Below, piece by piece: positions 57,403-64,000 of a stretch of 64,000 bases of DNA. Positions within the stretch are counted from its first letter, which is position 1, and every line of letters starts with the position of its first letter. The DNA is taken from NCBI RefSeq assembly GCF_046097595.1, contig NZ_JBJUVG010000008.1, forward strand, positions 1 through 64,000. The letters are read 5' to 3'. The notes beneath the pieces were generated by a model. That model had not been told where the DNA came from, did not search any database, and worked only from the letters and a program-made list of their open reading frames with translations. The translations under genes and the position numbers were made by a program. The DNA comes from Peptococcus simiae. GTDB lineage: Bacteria > Bacillota > Peptococcia > Peptococcales > Peptococcaceae.

Positions 57403-58788
57403 CTATTCGCCCCGTAAAATCTTAATCAGGTTATTGACTGTGGCCTTAACAGCCGGGTCTTTCTTTATTTCTGCATCGATTTTTTCAATGGCGTGGATGA
57501 CCGTGGTGTGGTCCCGGCCGCCAAAGATTTCCCCAATTTTGGGCAGGCTCATATCGGTCAATTCCCGGCAGAGGTACATGGCCACCTGGCGGGGGAAGAC
57601 GATGTTCCGGTTCCGGCGTTTGCCCAGGAGTTCTTCCAGGCGGACCCCATAGGTATCACAGACCTGGTTTTGGATGCTTTCGCCGGTAATGGCCTTGTCG
57701 ACGCCGATTTCAACGTATTGTTCCAGGAAGTCTTTGGCCAGGTCCAGGGTCAGGGGGAGATTGTTCATGGTGGCATAGGAGGTCAGGGAGAGGAGGGCCC
57801 CCTCCAGTTCCCGGATATTGGTTTCCATATGCTCAGCCATAAAGGCGGTGATATCGTCAGAGACTTCCTTATGGTCCATCTGGGCCTTTTTCCGCAAGAT
57901 GGCGATCCGGGTTTCCAGGTCCGGCGGCTGGATGTCGGTAATGAGGCCCCATTCAAACCGGGTCCGCAACCGTTCTTCCAGGGTCGGGATTTCCTTAGGT
58001 GTCCGGTCCGAGGAAATGACGATCTGCTTATTTTTTTCATATAATTCGTTGAAGGTGTGGAAGAATTCTTCCTGGGTCCCCTCTTTTTTCGCTAAAAATT
58101 GAATATCGTCAATTAAGAGGAGGTCCGCCTTCCGATACTTATCGCGGAAGGTGTTGGGTCGGTTGTCCCGGATGGAGTCGATGAGTTCATTGGTAAATTT
58201 TTCACTGGATACATAAATAATATTGGCCCCGGGCTGGGACTTAATAATATGGTGGGCGATGGCATGCATGAGGTGGGTCTTGCCCAGGCCGGACCCCCCA
58301 TAAATAAAGAGGGGGTTGTAGACCTTTTTATCATTTAAATCCATAGCCATCCCTTCGGCAATGGCCAGGCTGGCCGCATGGGCGAACTGGTTGGACTTGC
58401 CGACGACGAAGTTTTCAAAGGTATTTTGGGTATTGATCCGGTAGCGGCCCATGAGAAGCATAGGCTCTTCTTCTTTTGGGGCGGGCCGGGCGGATTCGGC
58501 AATTTTAGGGAGGTCCATCTTGTCCAGGTCCTCGGCAAAGGCGATGATTTTGACCTTGACGTCTTTTTCGCCGCTTTCCTCACTGATGAGGCGTTCCAGG
58601 GTCCGTAAATGGGCCGGCGGCATCATTTCAGCCTTCATGGCGTCCCCGGCCGCCAGGATGTAGGTGCCTTCATAGTAGCCGGCCAAGGTCATATTCTTAA
58701 AAAAGGTGTCATAAGTCGGTCCGTTGACCTCATCTTCAAGCTTGGCCATGACCCCTTGCCAAATGCCCTGATAGTGCTCGTTGGTCAT
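57403..58788 (-). CDS. dnaA: Chromosomal replication initiator DnaA
   Basis: The 461-residue initiator has an N-terminal DnaB-interacting domain (1-80), a linker, the AAA+ domain with Walker A GGSGLGKT (164-171), LLLIDDIQFLA and the SDRTPKEIPTLEERL sensor segment, and a C-terminal DNA-binding domain with RDHTTVIHAIEKI. The ATG at 58788 has AAAGGAG six bases upstream, and the longer open frame is not conserved. It is flanked by DnaA boxes on both sides, implying autoregulation. Confidence 0.97.
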   Translation of the reverse strand: MTNEHYQGIWQGVMAKLEDEVNGPTYDTFFKNMTLAGYYEGTYILAAGDAMKAEMMPPAHLRTLERLISEESGEKDVKVKIIAFAEDLDKMDLPKIAESARPAPKEEEPMLLMGRYRINTQNTFENFVVGKSNQFAHAASLAIAEGMAMDLNDKKVYNPLFIYGGSGLGKTHLMHAIAHHIIKSQPGANIIYVSSEKFTNELIDSIRDNRPNTFRDKYRKADLLLIDDIQFLAKKEGTQEEFFHTFNELYEKNKQIVISSDRTPKEIPTLEERLRTRFEWGLITDIQPPDLETRIAILRKKAQMDHKEVSDDITAFMAEHMETNIRELEGALLSLTSYATMNNLPLTLDLAKDFLEQYVEIGVDKAITGESIQNQVCDTYGVRLEELLGKRRNRNIVFPRQVAMYLCRELTDMSLPKIGEIFGGRDHTTVIHAIEKIDAEIKKDPAVKATVNNLIKILRGE

Positions 58789-59421
58789 AGGTGCTCCTTT
58801 TCTTTCCATCATTGCATGAGCCGGTCCGCCAGCTGGTGGGCCGGTATTGGTTAGATATATAGGCATATACTAAATTATCCACAATAGAGGGTCTTATGTG
58901 GATAAAATTATAAAGTGAATGAGTTTATCATAGCAAAATGGCTGAAACTTATCAACAAGTAGCCGGTGAGATTCCTTAAAAGTTTCTTTATAAAAAAATA
59001 AGGCGCCAAAACCGGGTCCGGCAGGGGTGTCTACCCTTAGGTAAAAAGGCTGATTTTTGGCCTTTTTTGCCTTATATAGGGGGAAAGGGCCCTCCGCTAC
59101 TTTTTAAAAGGCTTGTGCGTGGGGGCTACAGGGCTTATACACATTATGCACAGCCTGTGCATAAGTCAAAAATGGCTCAATTAAGCCGGTTAAAACATTT
59201 GAGTTATCCCCAATTCACAATAACAAATCTGTGGATAATGTGGATAAGGTCAGTGGATTTCGGTTCTTTCGCTCTTTTAAGGCCCTTCAATTTGGGGATA
59301 AAATGTTAATTAAGAGAAAAAAGGCGGTTTTTCTGGATAAATACACAGTTTTTTCTTGACCAGGTATTTTTATTGAAGTATAATGTACGTCGTATGTAAA
59401 ATTGGTCAGGAGGTGTCATGA
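58789..59421. other. oriC part 2: DnaA-box cluster between dnaA and rpmH
   Basis: Perfect DnaA boxes occur at 58875-58883, 58897-58905 and, directly adjacent to each other, at 59230-59238 and 59239-59247. A series of variant 9-mers lies at 59135-59164. The region carries the divergent promoters of dnaA and rpmH. A likely rpmH promoter is near 59350-59385 (TTGACC and TATAAT-like boxes). Confidence 0.85.
59135..59164. repeat. Variant DnaA-box array with inverted repeat
   Basis: TTATACACA (59135-59143) abuts TTATGCACA (59144-59152), which forms a perfect 9-bp inverted repeat with TGTGCATAA (59156-59164) across GCC. Each 9-mer differs from the DnaA box by one base. Confidence 0.75.
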
Positions 59422-59556
59422 ATGAAACGTACCTATCAACCTAAAAGAAGAAAACATCAACGCGTGCATGGTTTTCGCAAACGCATGTTAACTAAAAATG
59501 GCCGTAACGTTTTAAAAAGAAGAAGAGCGAGAGGCAGAAAACGTTTAAGCGCGTAA
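59422..59556 (+). CDS. rpmH: 50S ribosomal protein L34
   Basis: The 44-residue, very basic protein begins MKRTYQPKRRKHQRVHGF and ends RGRKRLSA, the standard L34 sequence. AGGAGGT lies eight bases before the ATG. It heads the rightward rpmH-rnpA-yidD-yidC-jag cluster next to the origin. Confidence 0.98.
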   Translation: MKRTYQPKRRKHQRVHGFRKRMLTKNGRNVLKRRRARGRKRLSA

Positions 59557-59567
59557 CTTCATACTTG

Positions 59568-59592
59568 AAGGCCCGGTGTGGCCTTTTTTTTC
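59568..59592 (+). terminator. Terminator/attenuator after rpmH
   Basis: A short stem AAGGCC/GGCCTT with a six-base loop (59568-59585) is followed by eight T in total. Partial readthrough would let rnpA be made at lower levels than L34. Confidence 0.75.
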
Positions 59593-59633
59593 TCATTTTC
59601 AAAAATGCTTGAACCAGTAAAAGAAGGGATTTT

Positions 59634-59996
59634 GTGCTGCAAAAAGCCAACCGCCTGAGAAGTGATGCTTCATTTCAAAGGGTCTATCAATACAAGAAAA
59701 GTTTGGCCAACCGCTACCTGGTTTGCTACCAATATCCCCGAGCTGATGAAGGTCCGACGCGGATAGGATTTTCCATTTCGAAAAAGGTCGGTAAGGCCCA
59801 TACCCGCAATTATTTAAAGCGGGTCCTGGGGGAAGTGAGCCGGCTGCACTTAGACCGTATTCCCCGGGGGTATGACATCATTATTATTGTCCGCCAGCCG
59901 GCGGCGCAGCTCGCCTATGATGGGCTTGAAAAACACTACCTATCACTACTCAAAAAGGGAGGACTCTATGACGCTCCCAGCAAAAGCGGCACTTAA
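59634..59996 (+). CDS. rnpA: Ribonuclease P protein component
   Basis: The 120-residue basic protein has the RnpA signature (GFSISKKVGKAHTRNYLKR). It binds the RNase P RNA and helps mature tRNA 5' ends. The start is GTG at 59634 with GAAGGGA upstream. It overlaps yidD by 29 bases. The RNA partner is not in this window. Confidence 0.96.
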   Translation: MLQKANRLRSDASFQRVYQYKKSLANRYLVCYQYPRADEGPTRIGFSISKKVGKAHTRNYLKRVLGEVSRLHLDRIPRGYDIIIIVRQPAAQLAYDGLEKHYLSLLKKGGLYDAPSKSGT

Positions 59997-60204
59997 ACTA
60001 ATCGGCCTCTACCGCCAGTATATTTCCCCATTAAAACCAACGCCGACTTGTCGCTTTATTCCAACCTGTTCCCAATATGCCTATGAGGCCATTACCCGCT
60101 TTGGTTTTTTTCGCGGGGGTCTATTGGCTCTTTGGCGGATCTTGCGCTGCAACCCCTTTTGTAAGAGCGGCTATGATCCGGTGCCTAAAAAATTCGGGAG
60201 GTGA
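59968..60204 (+). CDS. yidD: Membrane protein insertion efficiency factor YidD
   Basis: The 78-residue protein has the YidD pattern: an amphipathic N-terminus, YRQYISPLKPTPTCRFIPTCS and ALWRILRCNPF. It assists membrane insertion with YidC. GGGAGGA precedes the ATG at 59968, inside the end of rnpA, a common overlap. Confidence 0.96.
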   Translation: MTLPAKAALKLIGLYRQYISPLKPTPTCRFIPTCSQYAYEAITRFGFFRGGLLALWRILRCNPFCKSGYDPVPKKFGR

Positions 60205-60231
60205 ATGCCTCGTTTTTGAGGCAGGTATTTG
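60196..60231 (+). promoter_or_regulatory. Structured ribosome-binding region of yidC
   Basis: GGGAGG (60196-60201) is separated from the yidC TTG (60229) by a hairpin GCCTC-GTTTTT-GAGGC (60207-60222). Folding would bring the ribosome site to about 11 bases from the start. An ATG at 60205 opens only a four-codon frame. Confidence 0.5.
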
Positions 60232-61110
60232 AATACACTAGTTCAATTTATGACAAGCGTCATTGGCGCTTTTTATGACTTTACACAAACCATTGGCTTC
60301 CCCAGCTATGCCCTGGCCATTATCCTCGTCGGGGTCGTGGTGCGGATTTTACTCTTCCCCCTCTCCTTAAAGCAGATGAAGTCCATGCTGGGGATGAGCG
60401 AAATTCAGCCGGAGCTGAAGGAAATCCAGGCCAAGTATGCCAGTAACCGGGAAAAAATGAATGAAGAAATGCAGCGGCTCTACGTCGAGTACGAGGTCAA
60501 TCCCATGGCCGGCTGCCTGCCCATCCTCATTCAAATGCCCATCTTATACGCTCTCTTCCGGGCCTTGCGGACCTTCCAGTTTACTGAAAACGATAGTTTT
60601 TTCTGGATTGAACACTTAAACGACAAGGACCCCTACTTTATCCTGCCGGTGGTCCTGGCTATCGTTATGTTCTTACAGCAACGCCTGTCCATGCCCAAGG
60701 GGAGCCCCATGGCAGACAACCCTTCTATGAAGGCCATGCTCTATGTCATGCCCGTCATGATGGGGGTTTTCGCCCTTCAATTCCCGGCCGGTCTCTGCGT
60801 TTACTGGGTGACCACATCCACCCTGATGATCTTCCAACAAATCATTATGAATAAACAACGGAAGAAAGAGCAGGAAAGACGGGCTGAAGAACGGGCCAAA
60901 CGTCAGGCTGAACGGGAACTCAAGGCCAAAGAAGAACGCTTAAAGGGCCATAACCCCTCTAAGAAAAAGACCAAAAAAGAACTCAAGGCCATCCACAAGG
61001 CCAAAAAGGGAACCGGCTACAAGGCCCCCAGCCAAGCCGGCAGCACCAAGGGTTTTGACCCGAACAATCCGAAAGCCGTTTATAGACCAGCTAATAAGAA
61101 GAAAAACTAA
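60229..61110 (+). CDS. yidC: Membrane protein insertase YidC
   Basis: The 293-residue protein has the five-helix YidC/Oxa1 core (FPLSLKQMKSMLGM, the IQMPILYALFRALR segment, and FPAGLCVYWVTTSTLMI) and a long basic C-terminal tail (about residues 205-293) that can bind ribosomes. It inserts membrane proteins alone or with SecYEG. The start is TTG at 60229, which gives a first helix without a lipobox, unlike B. subtilis SpoIIIJ. Jag follows after 29 bases. Confidence 0.95.
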   Translation: MNTLVQFMTSVIGAFYDFTQTIGFPSYALAIILVGVVVRILLFPLSLKQMKSMLGMSEIQPELKEIQAKYASNREKMNEEMQRLYVEYEVNPMAGCLPILIQMPILYALFRALRTFQFTENDSFFWIEHLNDKDPYFILPVVLAIVMFLQQRLSMPKGSPMADNPSMKAMLYVMPVMMGVFALQFPAGLCVYWVTTSTLMIFQQIIMNKQRKKEQERRAEERAKRQAERELKAKEERLKGHNPSKKKTKKELKAIHKAKKGTGYKAPSQAGSTKGFDPNNPKAVYRPANKKKN

Positions 61111-61139
61111 GCACCTTTTTTAAGATAGGAAGGGATATT

Positions 61140-61910
61140 ATGAGACGTCAACAATTTACTGGCAAGACCCTTGCCGAGGCTGTTGCAACAGCTGCGCGTG
61201 AACTTGGCCTCTCGGAAAATGCCTTGGACTACACGGTCTTGGAAAAAGCCAGCAAAGGATTTTTAGGCTTTGGGGCAAAAGAGGCCCGCATTGAAGTGGT
61301 CCTGCCAGACCCGGCCGGTCAAGAGACCCCGGCTGCCCCCATGGCCCAACCCCGCCTGGAAGAAAAAGAGGACAAAACCCCGGAGGCGCCCCAGGCAGCC
61401 AGCCCGGCCCCTGCAGAAGCACCTGCAAGTGACCAGGCCGACTCGGATGACCTGCTGACCCCGGAAGATATCGGCCTTGCCTTCCTGGCCCCTATTTTTG
61501 AGGCCCTGGAAGTCAACCCTACCGTAGAAATTCAGGAAGATGACGACCAAATCACCTTTGCCATGTACGGCGAAGAAGTGGGCATCTTAATCGGCCGGCG
61601 GGGCGATACCTTAAATGCCCTCCAGTTCCTCCTTTCCCTGGCCATCAACCGCCGCCTGGGCGGCCACAAACGGGTCATCTTAGACTGTGAAGACTACCGG
61701 ACCCGTCGGGCAGATACCCTCAGCGCCCTGGCCCACCGGATGGCCGACAAGGCCCGGGAAACCGGCCGTCGCGTCAGTCTGGACCCCATGAATGCCGCTG
61801 AACGTCGCCTTGTCCACCTGGCCCTGGAAAAAGAGCCGGACATTAAGGCGGAAAGTTACGGGGAAGACCCCCACCGTAAAATCGTTATCTATCCCCAGCA
61901 GCACCAATAA
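61140..61910 (+). CDS. jag: RNA-binding protein Jag/KhpB
   Basis: The 256-residue protein has a Jag N-terminal domain (1-50), an acidic Pro/Ala-rich linker (about 60-105), a KH domain with GILIGRRGDTLNALQ (GxxG-type loop) and a C-terminal R3H domain (RRLVHLALEKEPDIKAES). It binds RNA, often with KhpA, and affects cell elongation and division. It ends the rpmH cluster at a strong terminator, so mnmE does not follow as it does in many relatives. Confidence 0.95.
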   Translation: MRRQQFTGKTLAEAVATAARELGLSENALDYTVLEKASKGFLGFGAKEARIEVVLPDPAGQETPAAPMAQPRLEEKEDKTPEAPQAASPAPAEAPASDQADSDDLLTPEDIGLAFLAPIFEALEVNPTVEIQEDDDQITFAMYGEEVGILIGRRGDTLNALQFLLSLAINRRLGGHKRVILDCEDYRTRRADTLSALAHRMADKARETGRRVSLDPMNAAERRLVHLALEKEPDIKAESYGEDPHRKIVIYPQQHQ

Positions 61911-61918
61911 AAGACCCA

Positions 61919-61965
61919 AAAAGGGCCCCTGGTTTGATCACCGTCAAACCAGGGGCCCTTTTTCC
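61919..61965 (+). terminator. jag terminator
   Basis: A perfect 17-bp stem (arms 61921-61937 and 61944-61960; AAGGGCCCC at its base) is followed by T residues. Flanking AAAA also allows use from the minus-strand XRE gene. Confidence 0.92.
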
Positions 61966-61985
61966 TGCCTATATGCTATTTTTTT

Positions 61986-62390
61986 CTAGTCTTGGTCAGT
62001 CAACTGGCCAGCTGCAGTCTTTTCTTCCCCCACAGCCCCCTGGTCTTCATCTGCCAGGCCGGGCTGATTTTTTTCTGCATTGACCCGCTTTAATTCAACT
62101 TCAGCAATGGCCCGGACCGCTTCCTTGCCATATTCATCTAATTGTTTGTAAAGGGCCAGGACCTCTTCCTCATCAATGGAGCTGTCTTCCGTTTCACCGG
62201 TGGCAAAAAAGTCCAGGGTTACATTTAAATTATCAGCTAAAGCCTGCAGGATGCGGATATCCACCTTGGTATTATCTCGCTTTATAATCCCATAGATGGT
62301 TTGCGGGCTAATATCTGTTTCTTTTGCTAATTTGTTCACATTCGTGTCACGGTACTCAATCAGTGTCTTTAACTTTGTTCCGATGGCCAT
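61986..62390 (-). CDS. XRE family transcriptional regulator
   Basis: The 134-residue protein has a Cro/CI-type helix-turn-helix (about residues 8-62, VNKLAKETDISPQTIYGIIKR) and an acidic, Gln-rich C-terminal region without a recognised domain. It is a single gene divergent from gdhA across about 520 bases. A 10-base sequence in its leader also occurs in a perfect inverted repeat at the gdhA promoter, so gdhA is a possible target. That link is inference. Confidence 0.9.
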   Translation of the reverse strand: MAIGTKLKTLIEYRDTNVNKLAKETDISPQTIYGIIKRDNTKVDIRILQALADNLNVTLDFFATGETEDSSIDEEEVLALYKQLDEYGKEAVRAIAEVELKRVNAEKNQPGLADEDQGAVGEEKTAAGQLTDQD

Positions 62391-62836
62391 CCGGAACCCT
62401 CCTTAACAAAACATTACTAAAAATGACTTTATAAAAAGTGATAAAAAGTAGAAATGAATAATTTTAATGGTTATATAACTAGCTTTTTCATTATAATACC
62501 ATAGCCATAGGGAATATTCTATACATAAAAATTAAAAAATAACTAAAAATAAGGTTCGTCATAGCCGCCATATTGGCGGGCTGATGGGCCGTCGACAGGC
62601 TAGTCATTTGCCATCCATTTAAGGCCCACTTTCTCTTAAGCCAGGAGGCCGGGAGGCCGTAAATATAAGATAAAAAATCACCCTATAAATAATCATTTAT
62701 AAGGAATAAGTTCAGGCGCACCCAGGCAGTAAGGGCGGAAAGAAGCCTAAAATGTCTTCTTTATAGCTAATAAATGATGCATAAAAAAAATTAAAGGATA
62801 AAGTGCTTAAATTCCTTGAAATTTGCTTATTTTTAT

Positions 62837-62865
62837 TTTTCAAAATCTTTGCTTTGTGCTATACT
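62837..62865 (+). promoter_or_regulatory. gdhA promoter
   Basis: TTTTCA (62837-62842), a 17-bp spacer and an extended -10 TG-C-TATACT (hexamer 62860-62865). Confidence 0.65.
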
Positions 62866-62869
62866 GAAC

Positions 62870-62893
62870 TTAGTAAGTGGTTTCCATTACTAA
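62870..62893. promoter_or_regulatory. Inverted repeat at the gdhA transcription start
   Basis: TTAGTAA-N10-TTACTAA is a perfect 7-bp inverted repeat starting five bases after the -10 box. Its right arm lies in CATTACTAAA, which is repeated in the leader of the neighbouring XRE gene. Confidence 0.6.
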
Positions 62894-62912
62894 ATTTTAG
62901 GAGGTTGCTAAA

Positions 62913-64000
62913 TTGGCTACTGAAAATCTAAATCCTTTTGAGAGTGCACAAGCCAAAGTTAAACACGCTTGTGAACAACTCGGACTCGATGACAACGTTT
63001 ATCAAATGCTTTCCGAACCCCAACGTGTTATCGAAGTTAACATCCCTGTTCATATGGATGACGGTTCTTTGAAAATGTTCAAAGGCTGGCGCTCCCTGCA
63101 CAACAATGCCATTGGGCCGGGTAAAGGCGGCATCCGCTTCCATCCGGGCGTTAACTATGACGAAGTACGTGCATTGTCTATTTGGATGACCTTCAAGTGC
63201 GGCATTATGGGTATTCCTTACGGCGGCGGTAAAGGCGGCGTTATCTGTGACCCCCTCACCCTCTCCGATAAAGAATTAGAACAAATTGCTCGCGGTTATG
63301 TACGTGGCTTGCACAAATACATCGGCGAAAAAATTGACGTTCCGGCGCCTGACGTAGGAACCAACGGTCAAATCATGAGCTGGATGATGGACGAATACAT
63401 CAAGCTCAATGGCGACCAAGCTTCCTTAGGTGTATTCACCGGTAAATCCGTTGCTTGGGGCGGTTCTCAAGGCCGTAACGAAGCAACCGGTTTCGGGATC
63501 TATGTTATCGCCCGTGAAGCCGCTAAGAAAATTGGTATTGATATTGCCCACGCTTCTGTTGCCGTTCAAGGCTTCGGGAACGTTGGTCGTTTCACCTGCA
63601 AAAACATGTTCCGTCAAGGGACCAAAGTGGTTGCAGTATCTGAATGGGAACCTAAAAACGGCGCATATGTCATCTATAAAGAAGATGGCTTAAACTATGA
63701 AGAAATGGTTGAGTACGTAGAAAAGAACCACAACCTGTTAAACTTCCCTGGCTCCAAAACCCTGACCATGGACGAATTCTGGGCCCTGGATGTTGACATT
63801 CTCGTACCGGCTGCTCTTGAAAACGCTATCACCGCAGAAGTTGCTGAAAAGATCAAAGCTAAATTGGTCTGCGAAGCAGCTAATGGCCCGACCACCCCGG
63901 CTGCTGATGAAGTCCTCAACAGAAGAGGCATCATCTTAACCCCGGACGTTCTGACCAATGCCGGCGGCGTTACCGTTTCCTACTTCGAATGGGTCCAAAA
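62913..64000 (+). CDS. gdhA: Glutamate dehydrogenase (Glu/Leu/Phe/Val family), 3' end beyond window
   Basis: The frame is open from the TTG at 62913 to the window end (362 codons, about 85-90% of a normal 415-residue enzyme). AGGAGG lies eight bases before the TTG. Visible motifs are the substrate-binding GGIRFHPGV and the catalytic-lysine segment YGGGKGGV (Lys), the PAPDVGTNGQIM-type region and the dinucleotide-binding VQGFGNVG. It interconverts glutamate and 2-oxoglutarate plus ammonia, regenerating the acceptor for aminotransferases in amino-acid fermentation. Codons are biased as in highly expressed genes. The C-terminus is cut by the window. Confidence 0.95.
   Translation, partial: MATENLNPFESAQAKVKHACEQLGLDDNVYQMLSEPQRVIEVNIPVHMDDGSLKMFKGWRSLHNNAIGPGKGGIRFHPGVNYDEVRALSIWMTFKCGIMGIPYGGGKGGVICDPLTLSDKELEQIARGYVRGLHKYIGEKIDVPAPDVGTNGQIMSWMMDEYIKLNGDQASLGVFTGKSVAWGGSQGRNEATGFGIYVIAREAAKKIGIDIAHASVAVQGFGNVGRFTCKNMFRQGTKVVAVSEWEPKNGAYVIYKEDGLNYEEMVEYVEKNHNLLNFPGSKTLTMDEFWALDVDILVPAALENAITAEVAEKIKAKLVCEAANGPTTPAADEVLNRRGIILTPDVLTNAGGVTVSYFEWVQ

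Larger units (their letters stand above)
62391..62912. other. Divergent intergenic region between the XRE gene and gdhA
   Basis: About 520 AT-rich bases. It contains a CATTACTAAA element at 62412-62421, a palindrome CCGCCA-TAT-TGGCGG (62565-62579), a TATAAT box on the minus strand (62490-62495), and the gdhA promoter with its inverted repeat. No coding sequence or known RNA was recognised. Confidence 0.6.

Noticed and set aside
1..64000. Mobile elements, prophage genes, tRNA and rRNA genes
   Set aside because: No transposase, integrase or phage structural genes, no tRNA cloverleaf with CCA end and no rRNA sequence were recognised on either strand.

Overview
The window looks like a piece of a monoderm Firmicutes chromosome (class Clostridia in the broad sense) of moderately high GC, centred on the replication origin. 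dnaA, dnaN, recF, gyrB and gyrA read leftwards from about 58.8 kb. rpmH, rnpA, yidD, yidC and jag read rightwards from 59.4 kb. DnaA boxes lie on both sides of dnaA and two parS sites lie at 44.5 kb. Ferredoxin-dependent 2-oxoacid oxidation, a rubrerythrin-like protein, a stand-alone ferredoxin and glutamate dehydrogenase point to an anaerobe that ferments amino acids. LytR-CpsA-Psr, TagA/CpsF and Asp23/AmaP proteins fit a Gram-positive envelope. I cannot name the genus from sequence alone. I saw no rRNA, tRNA, insertion sequence, prophage or CRISPR array.

Layout. 0-2.6 kb: a TetR-controlled membrane protein, an acidic coiled-coil protein and rpsT. 2.7-9.6 kb (minus strand): an uncharacterised lipoprotein, comEA, comEC, an apparently inactive PBP5-like protein and holA. 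9.8-14.3 kb: an unknown protein, a PhzF enzyme, an EamA exporter and cardiolipin synthase. 15-21.7 kb (plus strand): a P-loop ATPase, a four-subunit 2-oxoacid:ferredoxin oxidoreductase, a rubrerythrin-like protein, BrnQ and an aminotransferase. 21.9-25.5 kb: vitamin uptake, with bioY under a BirA box and thiW-cytX under a TPP riboswitch. 25.6-28.9 kb: a YtrA-type ABC system. 29.2-32.2 kb: a HAD phosphatase, two wall-polymer genes and a ferredoxin. 32.3-36.7 kb: a five-gene Asp23/AmaP envelope locus. 37.1-39.5 kb: a tiny acidic protein and a DUF1538 membrane protein paired with a double P-II protein. 39.5-58.8 kb: MscS, CvpA, a flavoprotein, parAB, an FAD oxidoreductase, rsmG-mnmG-mnmE, gyrA, gyrB, recF, dnaN and dnaA. 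59.4-64 kb: the rpmH-to-jag cluster, an XRE regulator and gdhA, which is cut by the window end.

How the genes fit together. BrnQ, the aminotransferase, the oxidoreductase and glutamate dehydrogenase make a plausible route for branched-chain amino acids: import, transamination, oxidative decarboxylation to acyl-CoA with reduced ferredoxin, and recycling of glutamate. Vitamins appear to be salvaged: biotin, thiazole and hydroxymethylpyrimidine transporters are present and no biosynthetic genes were seen here.

The strongest candidate for something undescribed is the Asp23 locus. Its last gene carries three 103-residue tandem repeats, each with two copies of a Tyr/Cys/Asp-rich motif, ahead of an Asp23-like domain. 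Its neighbour joins LEA-like 11-residue repeats to an Asp23 domain. Also notable are the PBP5-like protein that has lost all three catalytic motifs, and a double P-II gene with a strong internal start for its second half.
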